A stretch of 64,000 nucleotides of DNA. Origin: an uncultured Sphingomonas sp. (GTDB lineage Bacteria; Pseudomonadota; Alphaproteobacteria; Sphingomonadales; Sphingomonadaceae). Positions 17,403 through 26,568 of the stretch are shown piece by piece. Position numbers and translations under genes: made by a program. Position 1 is the stretch's first letter. Each line of letters begins with the position of its first letter. Under the pieces are notes generated by a model. That model worked only from the letters and a program-made list of their open reading frames with translations, ran no database searches and had not been told where the DNA came from. The stretch covers positions 1 to 64,000 of the forward strand of contig NZ_CAJYQD010000006.1 of assembly GCF_913776855.1 (NCBI RefSeq). The letters run 5' to 3'.

Positions 17403-19054
17403 TATGGGCGTTCTGGTATCCTGATCGTGAAGGAAGCGCCACCCTGCGCGGCGCGGTCGATCGTGATCGTGCCGCCATGCGACCGCACGACGCCGTACGC
17501 GATGGCAAGGCCAAGGCCGGTACCCGCGCCGACATCCTTGGTGGTGAAGAACGGTTCGAACACCCGTTCCCGGCGATCGTCGGGAATCCCCGGTCCGTTG
17601 TCGTCGATCTTGATACAGAACATGCCGTCCGCCGCACCGGTGGCGACGACGATACGGCCGGTCGACGGGTCCACGGCGTCGGCGGCATTGGCGACGATGT
17701 TCATCACGACCTGATTGACCAGCGCACCCGAACATTCGAGCATCCGCGTCGGACCATAGTCGCGCACGACATCGACGGTGCCCAGCCGAGGGGCGAGCAG
17801 CGTCAGCACCGCGTCGATGGCGTCGGGAATGTCGATCATCGACACCTCGCCATCGTCCAGCCGGGAAAAGCGCCGCAGCTTCACGACCAGTTCCTGAATA
17901 CGGGTCAGGCCGGACCGGATCGATTGCAATCGGTCCGATGCCTTGGTCAGCAGCGCGGCGCGGGCGGTGTCGTCGGCACCGGCGGCGTTGGCGACCGCGC
18001 GTTCGACGGTCGCCTGGTGCGCCAGAATGAACGCCAGCGGGTTGTTAATCTCATGCGCGATGCCGGCGACCAGTTCGCCCAGCGATGCCATCTTGGCCGA
18101 CTGTACCAGCTGGGCCTGGGTTTCGCGCAGCAAGGCATTCGCACCGGCCAGTTCGGCATTGGCGCGGGCGAGGCGGTCGGCCGATTCCGCTTCAGCGCGG
18201 GCCTGCGCCAGCGCGATCGCCTGCATCCGTTCGCGGGCGACGCCGGCGGCTTCCTCGTCGCGAGCCAGCTTGCGGCGGACGATGGCACGGATGCGAACCA
18301 GCAGCATGTCGCCATCGCGGCCGCGCGACACGACATCGTCCGCGCCGGCCGCAAGGCCCGCCAGCACCGTTGCCGGTTCCGCATCCTCGGTCAGCGCGAC
18401 CAGCGCAATGCCGCTGGCCCGTTCAGTCCGTCGGGTGTCCAACGTGGCTGACAGGGAGAAATGGGGATCGTCGCCGCGTTCGACGACCAGAATGCCATCG
18501 GCGCCCTCGTTGTCTATCGCGCCCAGTGCGTCCGCGATCGCATCGACATGGGCGACCTGATAGCCCTCTGCCGCCAGTTGCGTGACCAGTCGATCCGACA
18601 GGTCGGTCGGCGGGGCCAGTACCAGCAGGCGCGCCTGGCGCAGCGGGGCGGCCGGGCCATCGCCCAGTGGCCGCGCCCGTACCTGCCGCAGCAGCGCCCG
18701 GACGCGTGACAGGATCAGTTCGGCGCCGCCGCGCTTCGGCACATAGGCGTTGGCCCCGCTGTCGAGACCCTGCCGCTCGACATCAGACGCATCGTCGCCG
18801 GTCAGCATCAGGATCGGCAGAGTGCGCGTCGCCCCCGTCTGACGGACGATCCGGACCAGTTCGTCGCCGTTCATGCCCGGCAGGCGGTAATCGACGACCA
18901 GCAGGTCGGGTCGGCTGTGGTTCAACGTTTCGAGCGCGGCTTCGGCGTCGCGGGTCCGGTCGATGCGAAATCCCGCGCGTTCGAACATGCGGCGCAGCTG
19001 CAATGCCTGGGTATCCGAATCCTCGATCAGCAGGATCGCGGCATCCTCGCTCAC
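17402..19054 (-). CDS. Hybrid histidine kinase with two N-terminal receivers, the second degenerate (CheS3-like)
   Basis: This 550-residue protein starts with a complete receiver (Glu11-Asp12, phospho-acceptor Asp55 in LVVDYRLPG, Lys107). A second receiver-like domain (about 142-262) has lost the acidic pair (APPTD), has Glu192 where the phospho-Asp should be (ILVVERGDD), and lacks the lysine (VVSRGRD). A coiled-coil of Ala/Arg/Glu repeats leads into the kinase with GIAHEINNPLAFI (His334) and the N-box MNIVANAADAVD. Its place after cheB and its receiver-receiver-kinase order resemble, from memory, CheS3 of the Rhodospirillum centenum Che3 pathway. It overlaps cheB by ATGA and the next kinase by TAATG. 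Confidence 0.9.
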   Translation of the reverse strand: MSEDAAILLIEDSDTQALQLRRMFERAGFRIDRTRDAEAALETLNHSRPDLLVVDYRLPGMNGDELVRIVRQTGATRTLPILMLTGDDASDVERQGLDSGANAYVPKRGGAELILSRVRALLRQVRARPLGDGPAAPLRQARLLVLAPPTDLSDRLVTQLAAEGYQVAHVDAIADALGAIDNEGADGILVVERGDDPHFSLSATLDTRRTERASGIALVALTEDAEPATVLAGLAAGADDVVSRGRDGDMLLVRIRAIVRRKLARDEEAAGVARERMQAIALAQARAEAESADRLARANAELAGANALLRETQAQLVQSAKMASLGELVAGIAHEINNPLAFILAHQATVERAVANAAGADDTARAALLTKASDRLQSIRSGLTRIQELVVKLRRFSRLDDGEVSMIDIPDAIDAVLTLLAPRLGTVDVVRDYGPTRMLECSGALVNQVVMNIVANAADAVDPSTGRIVVATGAADGMFCIKIDDNGPGIPDDRRERVFEPFFTTKDVGAGTGLGLAIAYGVVRSHGGTITIDRAAQGGASFTIRIPERP

Positions 19055-20091
19055 CAGGTGCGCTCCACGATGCGGCGGACATGCGGCGCGATCAGGTCGA
19101 GCGGCAGCGACAACGCACCCGCCCGGTGCGCGGCGGCGGGCATCCCATAGACGACCGAGGTACTGGCATCCTCCGCCACGGCCTGTCCTCCGGCGGCGAG
19201 CAGGGCGCGGACACCAGCGGCGCCGTCCTCCCCCATGCCGGTCAGCACGACGGCGAGCGCCGCCCCGTCGATGGCAGTCGCCGCACTTTCGATCAGGCGG
19301 GTGGCGGACGGGCGTTGTCCGCCGACCGGCCCGTCGGTGGTGACCCGCATCGTGCCACCGCGTGCCAGCATCAGGTGCGCGTCGCCCGGCGCGACGTGGA
19401 TCAGGCCTGCGCGCGGCTGTTCGCCGTGCCGGGCGATTTCGACGCGCTGCGGCACGACGCTGTCGAGCCAGCTGGCAAAGCCCGCCATGAAGCTCGCCCC
19501 CATATGCTGCACCAGCAGGACCGGGATGGGCAGGTCGGCGGGAAGCGCCCCGAACAGCTTGGCAAGCGCCGGCGGCCCGCCGGTCGACGCGGCGACCAGC
19601 AGGACAGAGGGCGGGCGCTGCCGGGCCGGCTGTACCGGGGCGGCGGTCACGGTCGACATCCGTCGCCGCACCACGGCGACTTCGCTCATGATCGCCAGCT
19701 GGGTACGGATTTCGTGTGCGACCTGGGCATAGGCGGCATCGCCCAGCCCGACCGGCTTTTCGACCACCGACAGCGCGCCGGCCCGCAGCGCATTCATGCT
19801 GGTGCCCATGGCGCCGCCGTCCATGCTGGCGGAGATCACGACGATCGGCGTCGGATGATCGGCCATGATCCGTCGGGTTGCCTCCAGCCCGTCGATGCCG
19901 GGCAGGCGGATGTCCATCGATATGACGTCGGGCCTGACCGAAGGCAGCGCGTCGATCGCTTCCTCAGCGGTCGCGAAGCTGGCGACGACGGTCAGGCGCG
20001 GGTCGCTGCCGACGATATGGGTCAGCAGGGTGCGAACGACGGTCGAATCCTCGACGATCATCACGCGGGCAGGGACGGGACGAACAGCCAT
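19051..20091 (-). CDS. cheB: Chemotaxis protein-glutamate methylesterase CheB
   Basis: CheB removes methyl groups from receptor glutamates (and can deamidate glutamines) to reset the chemosensory pathway. The 346-residue product has a receiver with VMIVEDSTVVRTLL and phospho-acceptor Asp60 in VISMDIRLPGIDG. A linker follows, then the esterase domain with Ser in LLVAASTGGPPAL, His in LLVQHMGASFM and Asp in LTGMGEDGAAG. All catalytic residues are present. It starts four bases after the cheA stop and overlaps the next gene by ATGA. It corresponds to WspF in Wsp-type clusters. Confidence 0.96.
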   Translation of the reverse strand: MAVRPVPARVMIVEDSTVVRTLLTHIVGSDPRLTVVASFATAEEAIDALPSVRPDVISMDIRLPGIDGLEATRRIMADHPTPIVVISASMDGGAMGTSMNALRAGALSVVEKPVGLGDAAYAQVAHEIRTQLAIMSEVAVVRRRMSTVTAAPVQPARQRPPSVLLVAASTGGPPALAKLFGALPADLPIPVLLVQHMGASFMAGFASWLDSVVPQRVEIARHGEQPRAGLIHVAPGDAHLMLARGGTMRVTTDGPVGGQRPSATRLIESAATAIDGAALAVVLTGMGEDGAAGVRALLAAGGQAVAEDASTSVVYGMPAAAHRAGALSLPLDLIAPHVRRIVERTW

Positions 20092-20095
20092 GACG

Positions 20096-22099
20096 TCAGA
20101 TCAGCTGCTGGACGACGCCGATCAACATGCCCTGATCGAAATCCTGCTTGGTGACGTACGCATCCGCGCCGAGGCTTAGGCCGCGTTCGATATCGTCGGG
20201 GCTGTTGCGCGATGTCATCATGATGACCGGTAAAGTTTTGAGTGCCGGATCGTTCCGTATCGCCGCCAACAGACCAAAACCATCCATGCGCGGCATTTCG
20301 ACATCTGCGACGACCAGATCGATCGCGTCGAGGCCGGAGCGCAGCCGTTCCAGCCCGGCCAGCCCGTCGACCTCCACCAGTACGCGGTATCCCTGCGCCT
20401 CGAGGATGCTGCGTTCGAGCGTGCGGGTGGTGATCGAGTCGTCGACCACCAGGATCGTCCTGCTCTGCGCCGCTGCAACGGGCGCAGTGAAGGGGCGGGC
20501 GGGACGTCCCGTCGTGCGGTCGCGGACCAGTTGCACCGGGTCGAGGACCAGCACGACCTCGCCATTCAGCAGGACGGTGCCCAGCACCAGCGGCAGGTCG
20601 GCGGCGATCGCAGCGGCATCGCCGACCAGCAGTGCGCGGACGTCGCTCAACGCGTCAACGATCAGGACCCGGCGAAGCCCGTCCGCCTCCAGCACCACCG
20701 CACGCAACGTCGCCGCCGCTTCCGCCTGCGCGGTGCCCAGCACATCGCTCAGCTGGGACACGGGCAGCGGTTCGCCATCGACCGGCAGCATGACGTTGCC
20801 ACCGCTCGGAGACAGATCCGCCGCCTCGATCCGCAGTACCTGCCGTACGGCATCGGCGGGCAGGGCGCACAGCATGTCGCCGACCTCGACCAGCAGCAGG
20901 GTGCGGCGGGTGAGCGTAACCGGCACGGCGATGGTCAGGATCGTGCCGCCGGCGGGGCTTGGTGCGATGCTCGCCGTTCCATGCAGCCGGCGTGCGACCT
21001 CCGCCACGACCGACAGCCCGATCCCGCGTCCGGCGACCTCGTCCAGTCGGTCGGCGGTCGAAAGCCCCTGTTCGAACAACAGCGCATGGAGCGCCGGGCC
21101 ACGCGGAGGAATTGCATCGACCGGGATCAGCCCGGCGGTACGCGCGCGGGCGACGATCGCCGCGTTATCCAGTCCCGCACCGTCATCGCGAACGGAAATG
21201 GTCAGCCGCCCGCGATCGATCCGGGTATCGATGGCGATGGTGCCCGAATCTTCCTTTCCCGCGCGGCGGCGGCGATCGGGGGTTTCGATCCCGTGGCGCA
21301 CCGCGTTGCGCAGCACATGCAGCAGGGGATCGCGCAAGGCGTTCAGGACACGCCGGTCCGCCTCGCCATCGGTATCGGTCGTCCGCAGCCGTGCGATCTT
21401 GCCATCGGCAGCCGCCAGGTCGCGGACGGCGCGTTCATAGCCGTCGAACAGCGTCGCCACCGGTTGCAGCAACAGCCGCTCGCCATCACGCTCCAGTTCG
21501 GCGCTGGACCGGTCGAGCGCATCGCGCAGCCGGCCGTGCAGGCGGCGGATGCGGTCGAGTTCGGTCGTCGCCTGGCGCAACCGACGCGCGGCTTCGGTGT
21601 CGCTTGCAGCGGATAGCAGCGGCGACAGCGCGGCCAAGTCTTCGGACAGCGCGGCCAGCCGGTCGGCGACCATGCCCTGCTCGGCGATCTGGGTCGCCAT
21701 GACGTGCAGCGACCGGCCGAGATTTTCGACCCTGTGGCCCGACACTGCGACACGGCGTTCCGGTTCGGCCTCGGTCGACGTCGCGGAAGGCGCAGGCGCG
21801 GCACCGTCCTCGATCGCATCGGCCAGACGGCGCAGCTCGGCGATCGCCGCGCCGTCCATCGCCCGTTCGCCGCGCTCGATCGCCAGGATCAGCGCCTCCG
21901 CCTCGTGCGCGGCGGCTTCGCTGTCGGGCAGTTCGACCGCGCGCGCGGCTCCTTTCAGGCTGTGCGCCCGACGGCTGAATTCGCGCAGGTCGACGCTGCG
22001 GCCGGCATCGGCATCGGCCAGCGCCGCGCGGATACCGGCCATATGTTCGGCCAGTTCCGACGCGAATGCCGCCAGCAATTCTGCCTGAAGCTCGTCCAC
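20096..22099 (-). CDS. CheA-type hybrid histidine kinase with C-terminal receiver (WspE/CheA3-like)
   Basis: This is the core kinase of the chemosensory cluster, 667 residues long. The HPt domain has FSRRAHSLKGAARAVE with phospho-acceptor His46. No receptor-type P2 domain is evident. The ATPase has LLHVLRNAVRHGIE, VRDDGAGLD and GRGIGLSVV. A CheW-like domain contains LLLVEVGDMLCALPADAVRQ. The C-terminal receiver has TILVVDDSITTRTLERS and a phospho-acceptor in LVVADVEMPRMDG. A fused receiver is typical of non-flagellar pathways (Wsp, Frz, Che3). It acts as a phosphate sink or as the relay to a downstream kinase. Confidence 0.94.
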   Translation of the reverse strand: MDELQAELLAAFASELAEHMAGIRAALADADAGRSVDLREFSRRAHSLKGAARAVELPDSEAAAHEAEALILAIERGERAMDGAAIAELRRLADAIEDGAAPAPSATSTEAEPERRVAVSGHRVENLGRSLHVMATQIAEQGMVADRLAALSEDLAALSPLLSAASDTEAARRLRQATTELDRIRRLHGRLRDALDRSSAELERDGERLLLQPVATLFDGYERAVRDLAAADGKIARLRTTDTDGEADRRVLNALRDPLLHVLRNAVRHGIETPDRRRRAGKEDSGTIAIDTRIDRGRLTISVRDDGAGLDNAAIVARARTAGLIPVDAIPPRGPALHALLFEQGLSTADRLDEVAGRGIGLSVVAEVARRLHGTASIAPSPAGGTILTIAVPVTLTRRTLLLVEVGDMLCALPADAVRQVLRIEAADLSPSGGNVMLPVDGEPLPVSQLSDVLGTAQAEAAATLRAVVLEADGLRRVLIVDALSDVRALLVGDAAAIAADLPLVLGTVLLNGEVVLVLDPVQLVRDRTTGRPARPFTAPVAAAQSRTILVVDDSITTRTLERSILEAQGYRVLVEVDGLAGLERLRSGLDAIDLVVADVEMPRMDGFGLLAAIRNDPALKTLPVIMMTSRNSPDDIERGLSLGADAYVTKQDFDQGMLIGVVQQLI

Positions 22100-22113
22100 G
22101 CGCGTCCGTTCCG

Positions 22114-23772
22114 TTACAGGCGGTAGCGTTCGGTCAGGCCGACCAGCGTGCGCGACAGTTCGCCCAGGTCACTCGCTGCCTGATCCAACTGGCGGGTCGA
22201 GGCGGCGGTCTGTTGCGATGCCTCGCGGATGTTCTGCAGCGCGATGGTGACCTGTTCGATGCCGATCTGCTGCTGGTTGGTCGATGCGACGATCTGCTGG
22301 AAGGTCTGCACATTCTCCTGTACGCGCGTCGCCAGTTCCTCGATCGCGGCATGGCCGGCATCGGTGCGCTCCTTGCCCGACGCGACGCGCTTCACCGCCT
22401 CCTCCGTCAGCATCACCGACGAATTGATTCCGCGCTGAATATCGCCAAGGATCGATCGGACGTTGCGGGTCGCGCCCTTCGCCTGATCGGCCAGCTGCTT
22501 CATTTCCGATGCGACGATCGCGAAGCTGCGTCCCTGTTCGCCCGCCGCCGCCGCCTCGATCGAGGCGTTGAGCGCGAGGAGGTGCGAGCGTTCCGACACG
22601 TCGTTGACGGTCGCGATGATGTCGCCGATCGCCTGGGTCTTTTCCGACAGCGCCACGATGTTCGCAGCGACCGCCTCGGCCTGTTCGCGGATCGCGTCCA
22701 TCGCGCGGGCGGTGTCGGTGACGGCGGTCAGGCCGGCATCGCTTACCTGCGCCGTTGCCTGAGCCTGCGCGATGACCTCTTGCGCACGGCGGGTGATCTG
22801 CGCACCGCTATGGGTGATTTCGTCGACCGTGGCAGCGGTTTCCTGCACCGCGGCCAGCTGTTCCTCGACCGACGCCGCCTGTTCCTGCGTCGAGGCACGG
22901 ATTTCGGTGGTCGCGGCATTCAGGTCGTTGGTCGCCGCGCGGTTCTGCGTCGCGATCGTGCGCAGGCCGCCGACCATGTCGTTCAGTGTCCGGCCGAGTT
23001 GCCCCAGTTCGTCCTGACCGGTCGTGTCGGTCGTCGTCGACAGGTCGCCTTCGCCGATCCGCCCGACAAAGGTCATGAACGAATCGAGCGGGCGAACGAT
23101 CGAGCGGCGGGTCGTCACCGCGACCACGATCGCGATCGCGATGGCGAGGATCAGGCTGATAATGATCGAAATGCGGCTGGTGCCATACACGTCGCGCGTC
23201 GCATCCCGCCCGCGTTCGATCGCGAGGTTCAGCGTCTCACGCGCCTGGCTGACCCGCGCCACCGTCGCCGCATGGTCACGCACGATATCCGCTTCGATCG
23301 CCAGCACGCCTGCCCGGTCACCCGCGGAGACTGCGGCAAGCTGTGTCTCGACATCGGTCCGGGTCTGAGTCAACGCGCGCTGGGCCTCGGCCAGTTGCCG
23401 CGCCATGCGCGCCCATAGTTCGGACCGGGTGCCGGTCACCGAATTGTCGCGATACCCCTCGGCCGCGCGTTCCTGTTCGGCCAGGCCGCGCTGAGCCTCT
23501 TCGATGGCGTTGCGCCAACCGGTCGTCGATTCGCGGACGCGGGCATTGTCACCGGTCAGGAACGCCTGGACCAGGCTGGATCGCTGTTCGACCTTGCGCG
23601 ACAGGGCGTGATCGATGCGGTTGAGCGCCTCCATCGACGCGAGGTCGCGTTCGACGATCAGGTCGACGGTCTGGCGGACGTCGCCGATCTGGATCAGAGC
23701 ATAGACGCCAAGTGCGAGGAGGATCGCGGTCAGGGCCGCGAAACCGGCAGCAATCCGGGTAGAGACGGACAA
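22114..23772 (-). CDS. Methyl-accepting chemotaxis protein (WspA-like receptor)
   Basis: This is a transmembrane receptor of 552 residues. TM1 is at about 5-28 (FAALTAILLALGVYALIQI), then a helical periplasmic sensor of about 150 residues, and TM2 near 185-205 (ISIIISLILAIAIAIVVAV). A HAMP domain follows (RPLDSFMTFVGRIGEGDLS), then a long coiled-coil signalling domain with LLALNASIEAAAAGEQGRSF at its tip. The tip has Ala where most receptors have the conserved Arg of EAARAGE. It begins with TTG, with AGGAAGG upstream inside the end of cheW. It lies three bases after that gene, and cheA follows 14 bases later. Confidence 0.92.
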   Translation of the reverse strand: MSVSTRIAAGFAALTAILLALGVYALIQIGDVRQTVDLIVERDLASMEALNRIDHALSRKVEQRSSLVQAFLTGDNARVRESTTGWRNAIEEAQRGLAEQERAAEGYRDNSVTGTRSELWARMARQLAEAQRALTQTRTDVETQLAAVSAGDRAGVLAIEADIVRDHAATVARVSQARETLNLAIERGRDATRDVYGTSRISIIISLILAIAIAIVVAVTTRRSIVRPLDSFMTFVGRIGEGDLSTTTDTTGQDELGQLGRTLNDMVGGLRTIATQNRAATNDLNAATTEIRASTQEQAASVEEQLAAVQETAATVDEITHSGAQITRRAQEVIAQAQATAQVSDAGLTAVTDTARAMDAIREQAEAVAANIVALSEKTQAIGDIIATVNDVSERSHLLALNASIEAAAAGEQGRSFAIVASEMKQLADQAKGATRNVRSILGDIQRGINSSVMLTEEAVKRVASGKERTDAGHAAIEELATRVQENVQTFQQIVASTNQQQIGIEQVTIALQNIREASQQTAASTRQLDQAASDLGELSRTLVGLTERYRL

Positions 23773-23775
23773 ACC

Positions 23776-24288
23776 TTATCCTTCCTGAAGACGGGCGGGG
23801 AGAAGTCGGTCGATCAGCACGACCGGATCGATGCGTGTCAACCGTTCGTCGCCATCGATGACGAGCGTGGAAAGGGCGGTGGCAGCTTCCTGCCGGGCCA
23901 TGGTCACCACCCCCGATACCGCATCGACCGACAGTGCGATGCGCGGCGCGTCGTGGCGCAGCACGATCATCGTGCCGGCGCCGTCGGCGTCGCGGTCGAG
24001 CAACGTGGCGAGGGCGAAGAGGTTCACTACCGTCCCCCGCCATGCGACCAGCCCGTCGAGCGTTGCGGGCGCGCCCGGCAGTCGGGTCACCTTCGGCAGC
24101 GGCGCGACTGCACGGACGCAATCGATCGGCAGGCCGTGCGCTACCCCGCCCAGGTCGAAGGTCAGCAGCGTTTCGATCGGTCGCTCGTCCGCCTGTCGTA
24201 CGCCAGCCAGGGCGTGCTGGCGCGCCGCCAGGATTTCGGCGATCGCATCCGCGTCGAGGCCGTCTGCCACGATAGTGGGTATCGTCAT
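23776..24288 (-). CDS. CheW-like coupling protein (second copy, WspD-like)
   Basis: The 170-residue protein is a CheW-domain adaptor that bridges the receptor and the CheA kinase. A 35-residue N-terminal extension precedes the domain, which has LTFDLGGVAHGLPIDCVRAV, then LDGLVAWRGTVVNLFALATL, and a C-terminal VIDGDERLTRIDPVVLIDRL. Its start overlaps the cheR stop by ATGA. Two cheW genes flanking cheR is the arrangement seen in Wsp-type operons (WspB-WspC-WspD). Confidence 0.92.
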   Translation of the reverse strand: MTIPTIVADGLDADAIAEILAARQHALAGVRQADERPIETLLTFDLGGVAHGLPIDCVRAVAPLPKVTRLPGAPATLDGLVAWRGTVVNLFALATLLDRDADGAGTMIVLRHDAPRIALSVDAVSGVVTMARQEAATALSTLVIDGDERLTRIDPVVLIDRLLPARLQEG

Positions 24289-25550
24289 TGCCCGGTCCCG
24301 ATCGCATGTCGGATCGCGGCCGCCATCGCGCCGGCGGTCATGCCCTCGCCCTCGGCCAGTTCGGTATCGGGGGCGAGGGCCGTCGCAACGCGCAGCGCAT
24401 TGGTCAGGCTGCGGCGGCCATCGGGCGCGCGACCTTGTGCCAGCAGGTAATGGCCGAACTGGTAATGCGCCATGACGAACGATCGGTCGAGATAGAGTGC
24501 GTCGCGGAACGCGCGCTCCGCCCGGTCCTTGTCACCCGACGCCAGCGCATCGAGCGCGGCGAAGTAATGCGCGACCGCGTCGGGCGTGCGGATCACCGCC
24601 GGTTGGGCAGCGGGAGCGGGCGGGGCCGCCGGCGTCCGGATCGGAGCGGGGCGGGGGGCGCGTGCCAGCGGAGCAGGCGGAGGGTCGATCGGCAGCGGGA
24701 CGAAGGCCGGTTTCCGGCGGCTTCCCAGGAGATGGTAGGTCAGGATGCCGGCGGTCTGGTCGCTGTCGGCAACCGCGTCGAACCCCGGATTGGGTTCGGC
24801 ATGGCCGAGCAGCAGGACGCCGTCCGTCGCCAGCCGCCCGGCAAGCGCCCCGACGATCGCGGTCGCATCTTCCTGCCGGAAATAGATCAGCACGTTGCGG
24901 CAAAGGATCAGGTCATAGTCGCTGAACCCCATCGGGGCGGCGGCATCGATCATTGCCAGCAGATTATGGCGCTCGAACCGCGCGATGTTGCGATAGCGAT
25001 CCTTCAACCGATAGCGTTCGCCGGTCCGGTCGAACAGTCGCGCCCGCTCTCCCTCGCCCATGGTACGCAGCGCCCAGGACGAATATTCCGCCTTCCGGGC
25101 GGCCTCCAGCGCCGCTTCGTCGATGTCGGTGCCGGTCAGCGCGATGCGCCAGTCCGCGATTTCGTTGCCGAGGAGGTCGGCGAGCAATACCGCCACCGAA
25201 TGCGCCTCGGCGCCGGTCGAGCAGCCGACGCTCCAGATTCGCAGACGGCGATCCTCGCGGTGTCGTGCGATCATCGCGGGCAGGATCGTGGTCCTCAGCG
25301 CAGCAAATTGCTCGGCGAAGCGGAAGAAGAACGTTTCGTTGATCGTAACCGCGCTTTCGAGCTGCGGCCATTCGGGATTGGCCGGGTCGCGCAGCCGGGC
25401 GTGATAGTCGTCGATCGTCGCGTCCCCGGTCGCCGCCATCCGCCGCGCGATATGCTCGGCAAGCTGGGCATCCTTGTCGACGTAATAATGATGGCCGGTC
25501 CGCGCGATGACCAGCGCCTTTACCTCCCCAAAGGCGTCGTCGCCGATCAT
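24285..25550 (-). CDS. CheR-type receptor methyltransferase with C-terminal TPR domain (WspC-like)
   Basis: CheR methylates receptor glutamates using S-adenosylmethionine. The 421-residue product has the N-terminal helical domain, SAVTINETFFFRFAEQF, the SAM site WSVGCSTGAEAHSVAVLL, LTGTDIDEAALEAARKAEYS and YDLILCRNVLIYF. An Ala/Pro linker follows, and then tetratricopeptide-like helices (AHYFAALDALASGDKDRAER, then YLDRSFVMAHYQFGHYLLAQ). The TPR fusion is characteristic of WspC and Frz-type methyltransferases. The ATG at 25550 overlaps the cheW stop as ATGA and is preferred over the ATG four codons upstream. Confidence 0.94.
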   Translation of the reverse strand: MIGDDAFGEVKALVIARTGHHYYVDKDAQLAEHIARRMAATGDATIDDYHARLRDPANPEWPQLESAVTINETFFFRFAEQFAALRTTILPAMIARHREDRRLRIWSVGCSTGAEAHSVAVLLADLLGNEIADWRIALTGTDIDEAALEAARKAEYSSWALRTMGEGERARLFDRTGERYRLKDRYRNIARFERHNLLAMIDAAAPMGFSDYDLILCRNVLIYFRQEDATAIVGALAGRLATDGVLLLGHAEPNPGFDAVADSDQTAGILTYHLLGSRRKPAFVPLPIDPPPAPLARAPRPAPIRTPAAPPAPAAQPAVIRTPDAVAHYFAALDALASGDKDRAERAFRDALYLDRSFVMAHYQFGHYLLAQGRAPDGRRSLTNALRVATALAPDTELAEGEGMTAGAMAAAIRHAIGTGQ

Positions 25551-26020
25551 GGCGTGGCCCACTGGTCGCGGCGTTCGGCGGCGGCGGCGGTCAGCGTGGC
25601 GAGCATCGCCCGTTCGCCGTCCAGCACCAGCCGGTCGGGCGCGACGACATGCGCGACGCTGCCATCGGGAAGCGGCAGTTCGCCCATGATCGCGGCGTTA
25701 AGGCTGTGACCGGGGGCAAGCGGTCCGACGACACCGGTCGCGACATCCTCCGCCCGGTCGACCAACAGGCAGATGTCCTCGCGCAGTCGCACGAGATGCG
25801 CAAACAGGTCGACGCCGGCCACGTCGCCCTGCGGGTCCAGCAGCAGGCGCGGGGCCATGACCGGCACCGGCCGTTCCTGTAACGTGACGAAGCCCAGCAG
25901 CGGACGCGGCAGTCCCGGCGGCGCATCGATCGGCAGCAGCGGCAACACCTCCTGCACCGCCGCCATGGGCAGCGCGAGGCGGGTGTCGCCGATACGCAGG
26001 ATCAGGAACGATGCGGTCAT
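25547..26020 (-). CDS. CheW-like coupling protein (first copy, WspB-like)
   Basis: This 157-residue CheW adaptor is the first chemosensory gene of the cluster. It begins FLILRIGDTRLALPMAAVQE, has LLGFVTLQERPVPVMAPRLL and continues through ICLLVDRAEDVATGVVGPL. Its ATG overlaps the mobA stop as TAATG, so the chemosensory genes are translationally joined to the molybdenum-cofactor genes upstream. Confidence 0.9.
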   Translation of the reverse strand: MTASFLILRIGDTRLALPMAAVQEVLPLLPIDAPPGLPRPLLGFVTLQERPVPVMAPRLLLDPQGDVAGVDLFAHLVRLREDICLLVDRAEDVATGVVGPLAPGHSLNAAIMGELPLPDGSVAHVVAPDRLVLDGERAMLATLTAAAAERRDQWATP

Positions 26021-26568
26021 TACCGGTCGGCTATATCGCGCTTCGCCAGCAGCGCCAGATCATCCGGCGTATTGATGTTCGGTATTTCGGTCGGACCGGT
26101 CATGCCCAGCGCGCCGATCCGGTCGGCAAAGGCACGCACCGATCGCGATCCACCCCCGGCCAGCAGCGCGTCGAGCGTCGCCCCGGCGCTGGCGGGCCAC
26201 CAGCCCACAACGGGCAGGGCGGCGAGATGGACGGCGGGACCGGCGTCCGAGAGGTGTAGCCGCAGCCCGGCGGGCAGGAACGGTGCGTCGCACGGCACGG
26301 TCAGCACCTGTGCGAAGTTCTGCGCCGCCGCATAGTGCAGCGCGGCCGCGATACCGCCCAGCGGCCCCAGGTCGGGGGCCGGGCGGTCGGGAATGCCGAT
26401 CAGGCCCGGATGTGCCCGCCCGACGACGATCAGCGTATCGACCTGCGGCGCGATCGCGTCGGCTACCCGGTCGATCAATGCGCGGCCGTCGAGGCTCGCC
26501 AGCGCCTTGTCACTGCCGAAGCGGGTCGATCGACCGCCCGCCAGGATCGCACCGAGGATCCGGGTCAC
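26020..26568 (-). CDS. mobA: Molybdenum cofactor guanylyltransferase MobA
   Basis: MobA links GMP to molybdopterin to form the guanine dinucleotide cofactor used by DMSO-reductase-type enzymes such as formate dehydrogenases. The 182-residue product begins ILGAILAGGRSTRFGSDKAL, the nucleotide-binding signature, and has DLGPLGGIAAALHYA and VLTVPCDAPFLPAG. The GTG at 26568 overlaps the fdhD stop as GTGA and matches the family start. A longer ATG at 26751 adds only sequence antiparallel to fdhD. It lies directly between fdhD and cheW. Confidence 0.95.
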   Translation of the reverse strand: MTRILGAILAGGRSTRFGSDKALASLDGRALIDRVADAIAPQVDTLIVVGRAHPGLIGIPDRPAPDLGPLGGIAAALHYAAAQNFAQVLTVPCDAPFLPAGLRLHLSDAGPAVHLAALPVVGWWPASAGATLDALLAGGGSRSVRAFADRIGALGMTGPTEIPNINTPDDLALLAKRDIADR

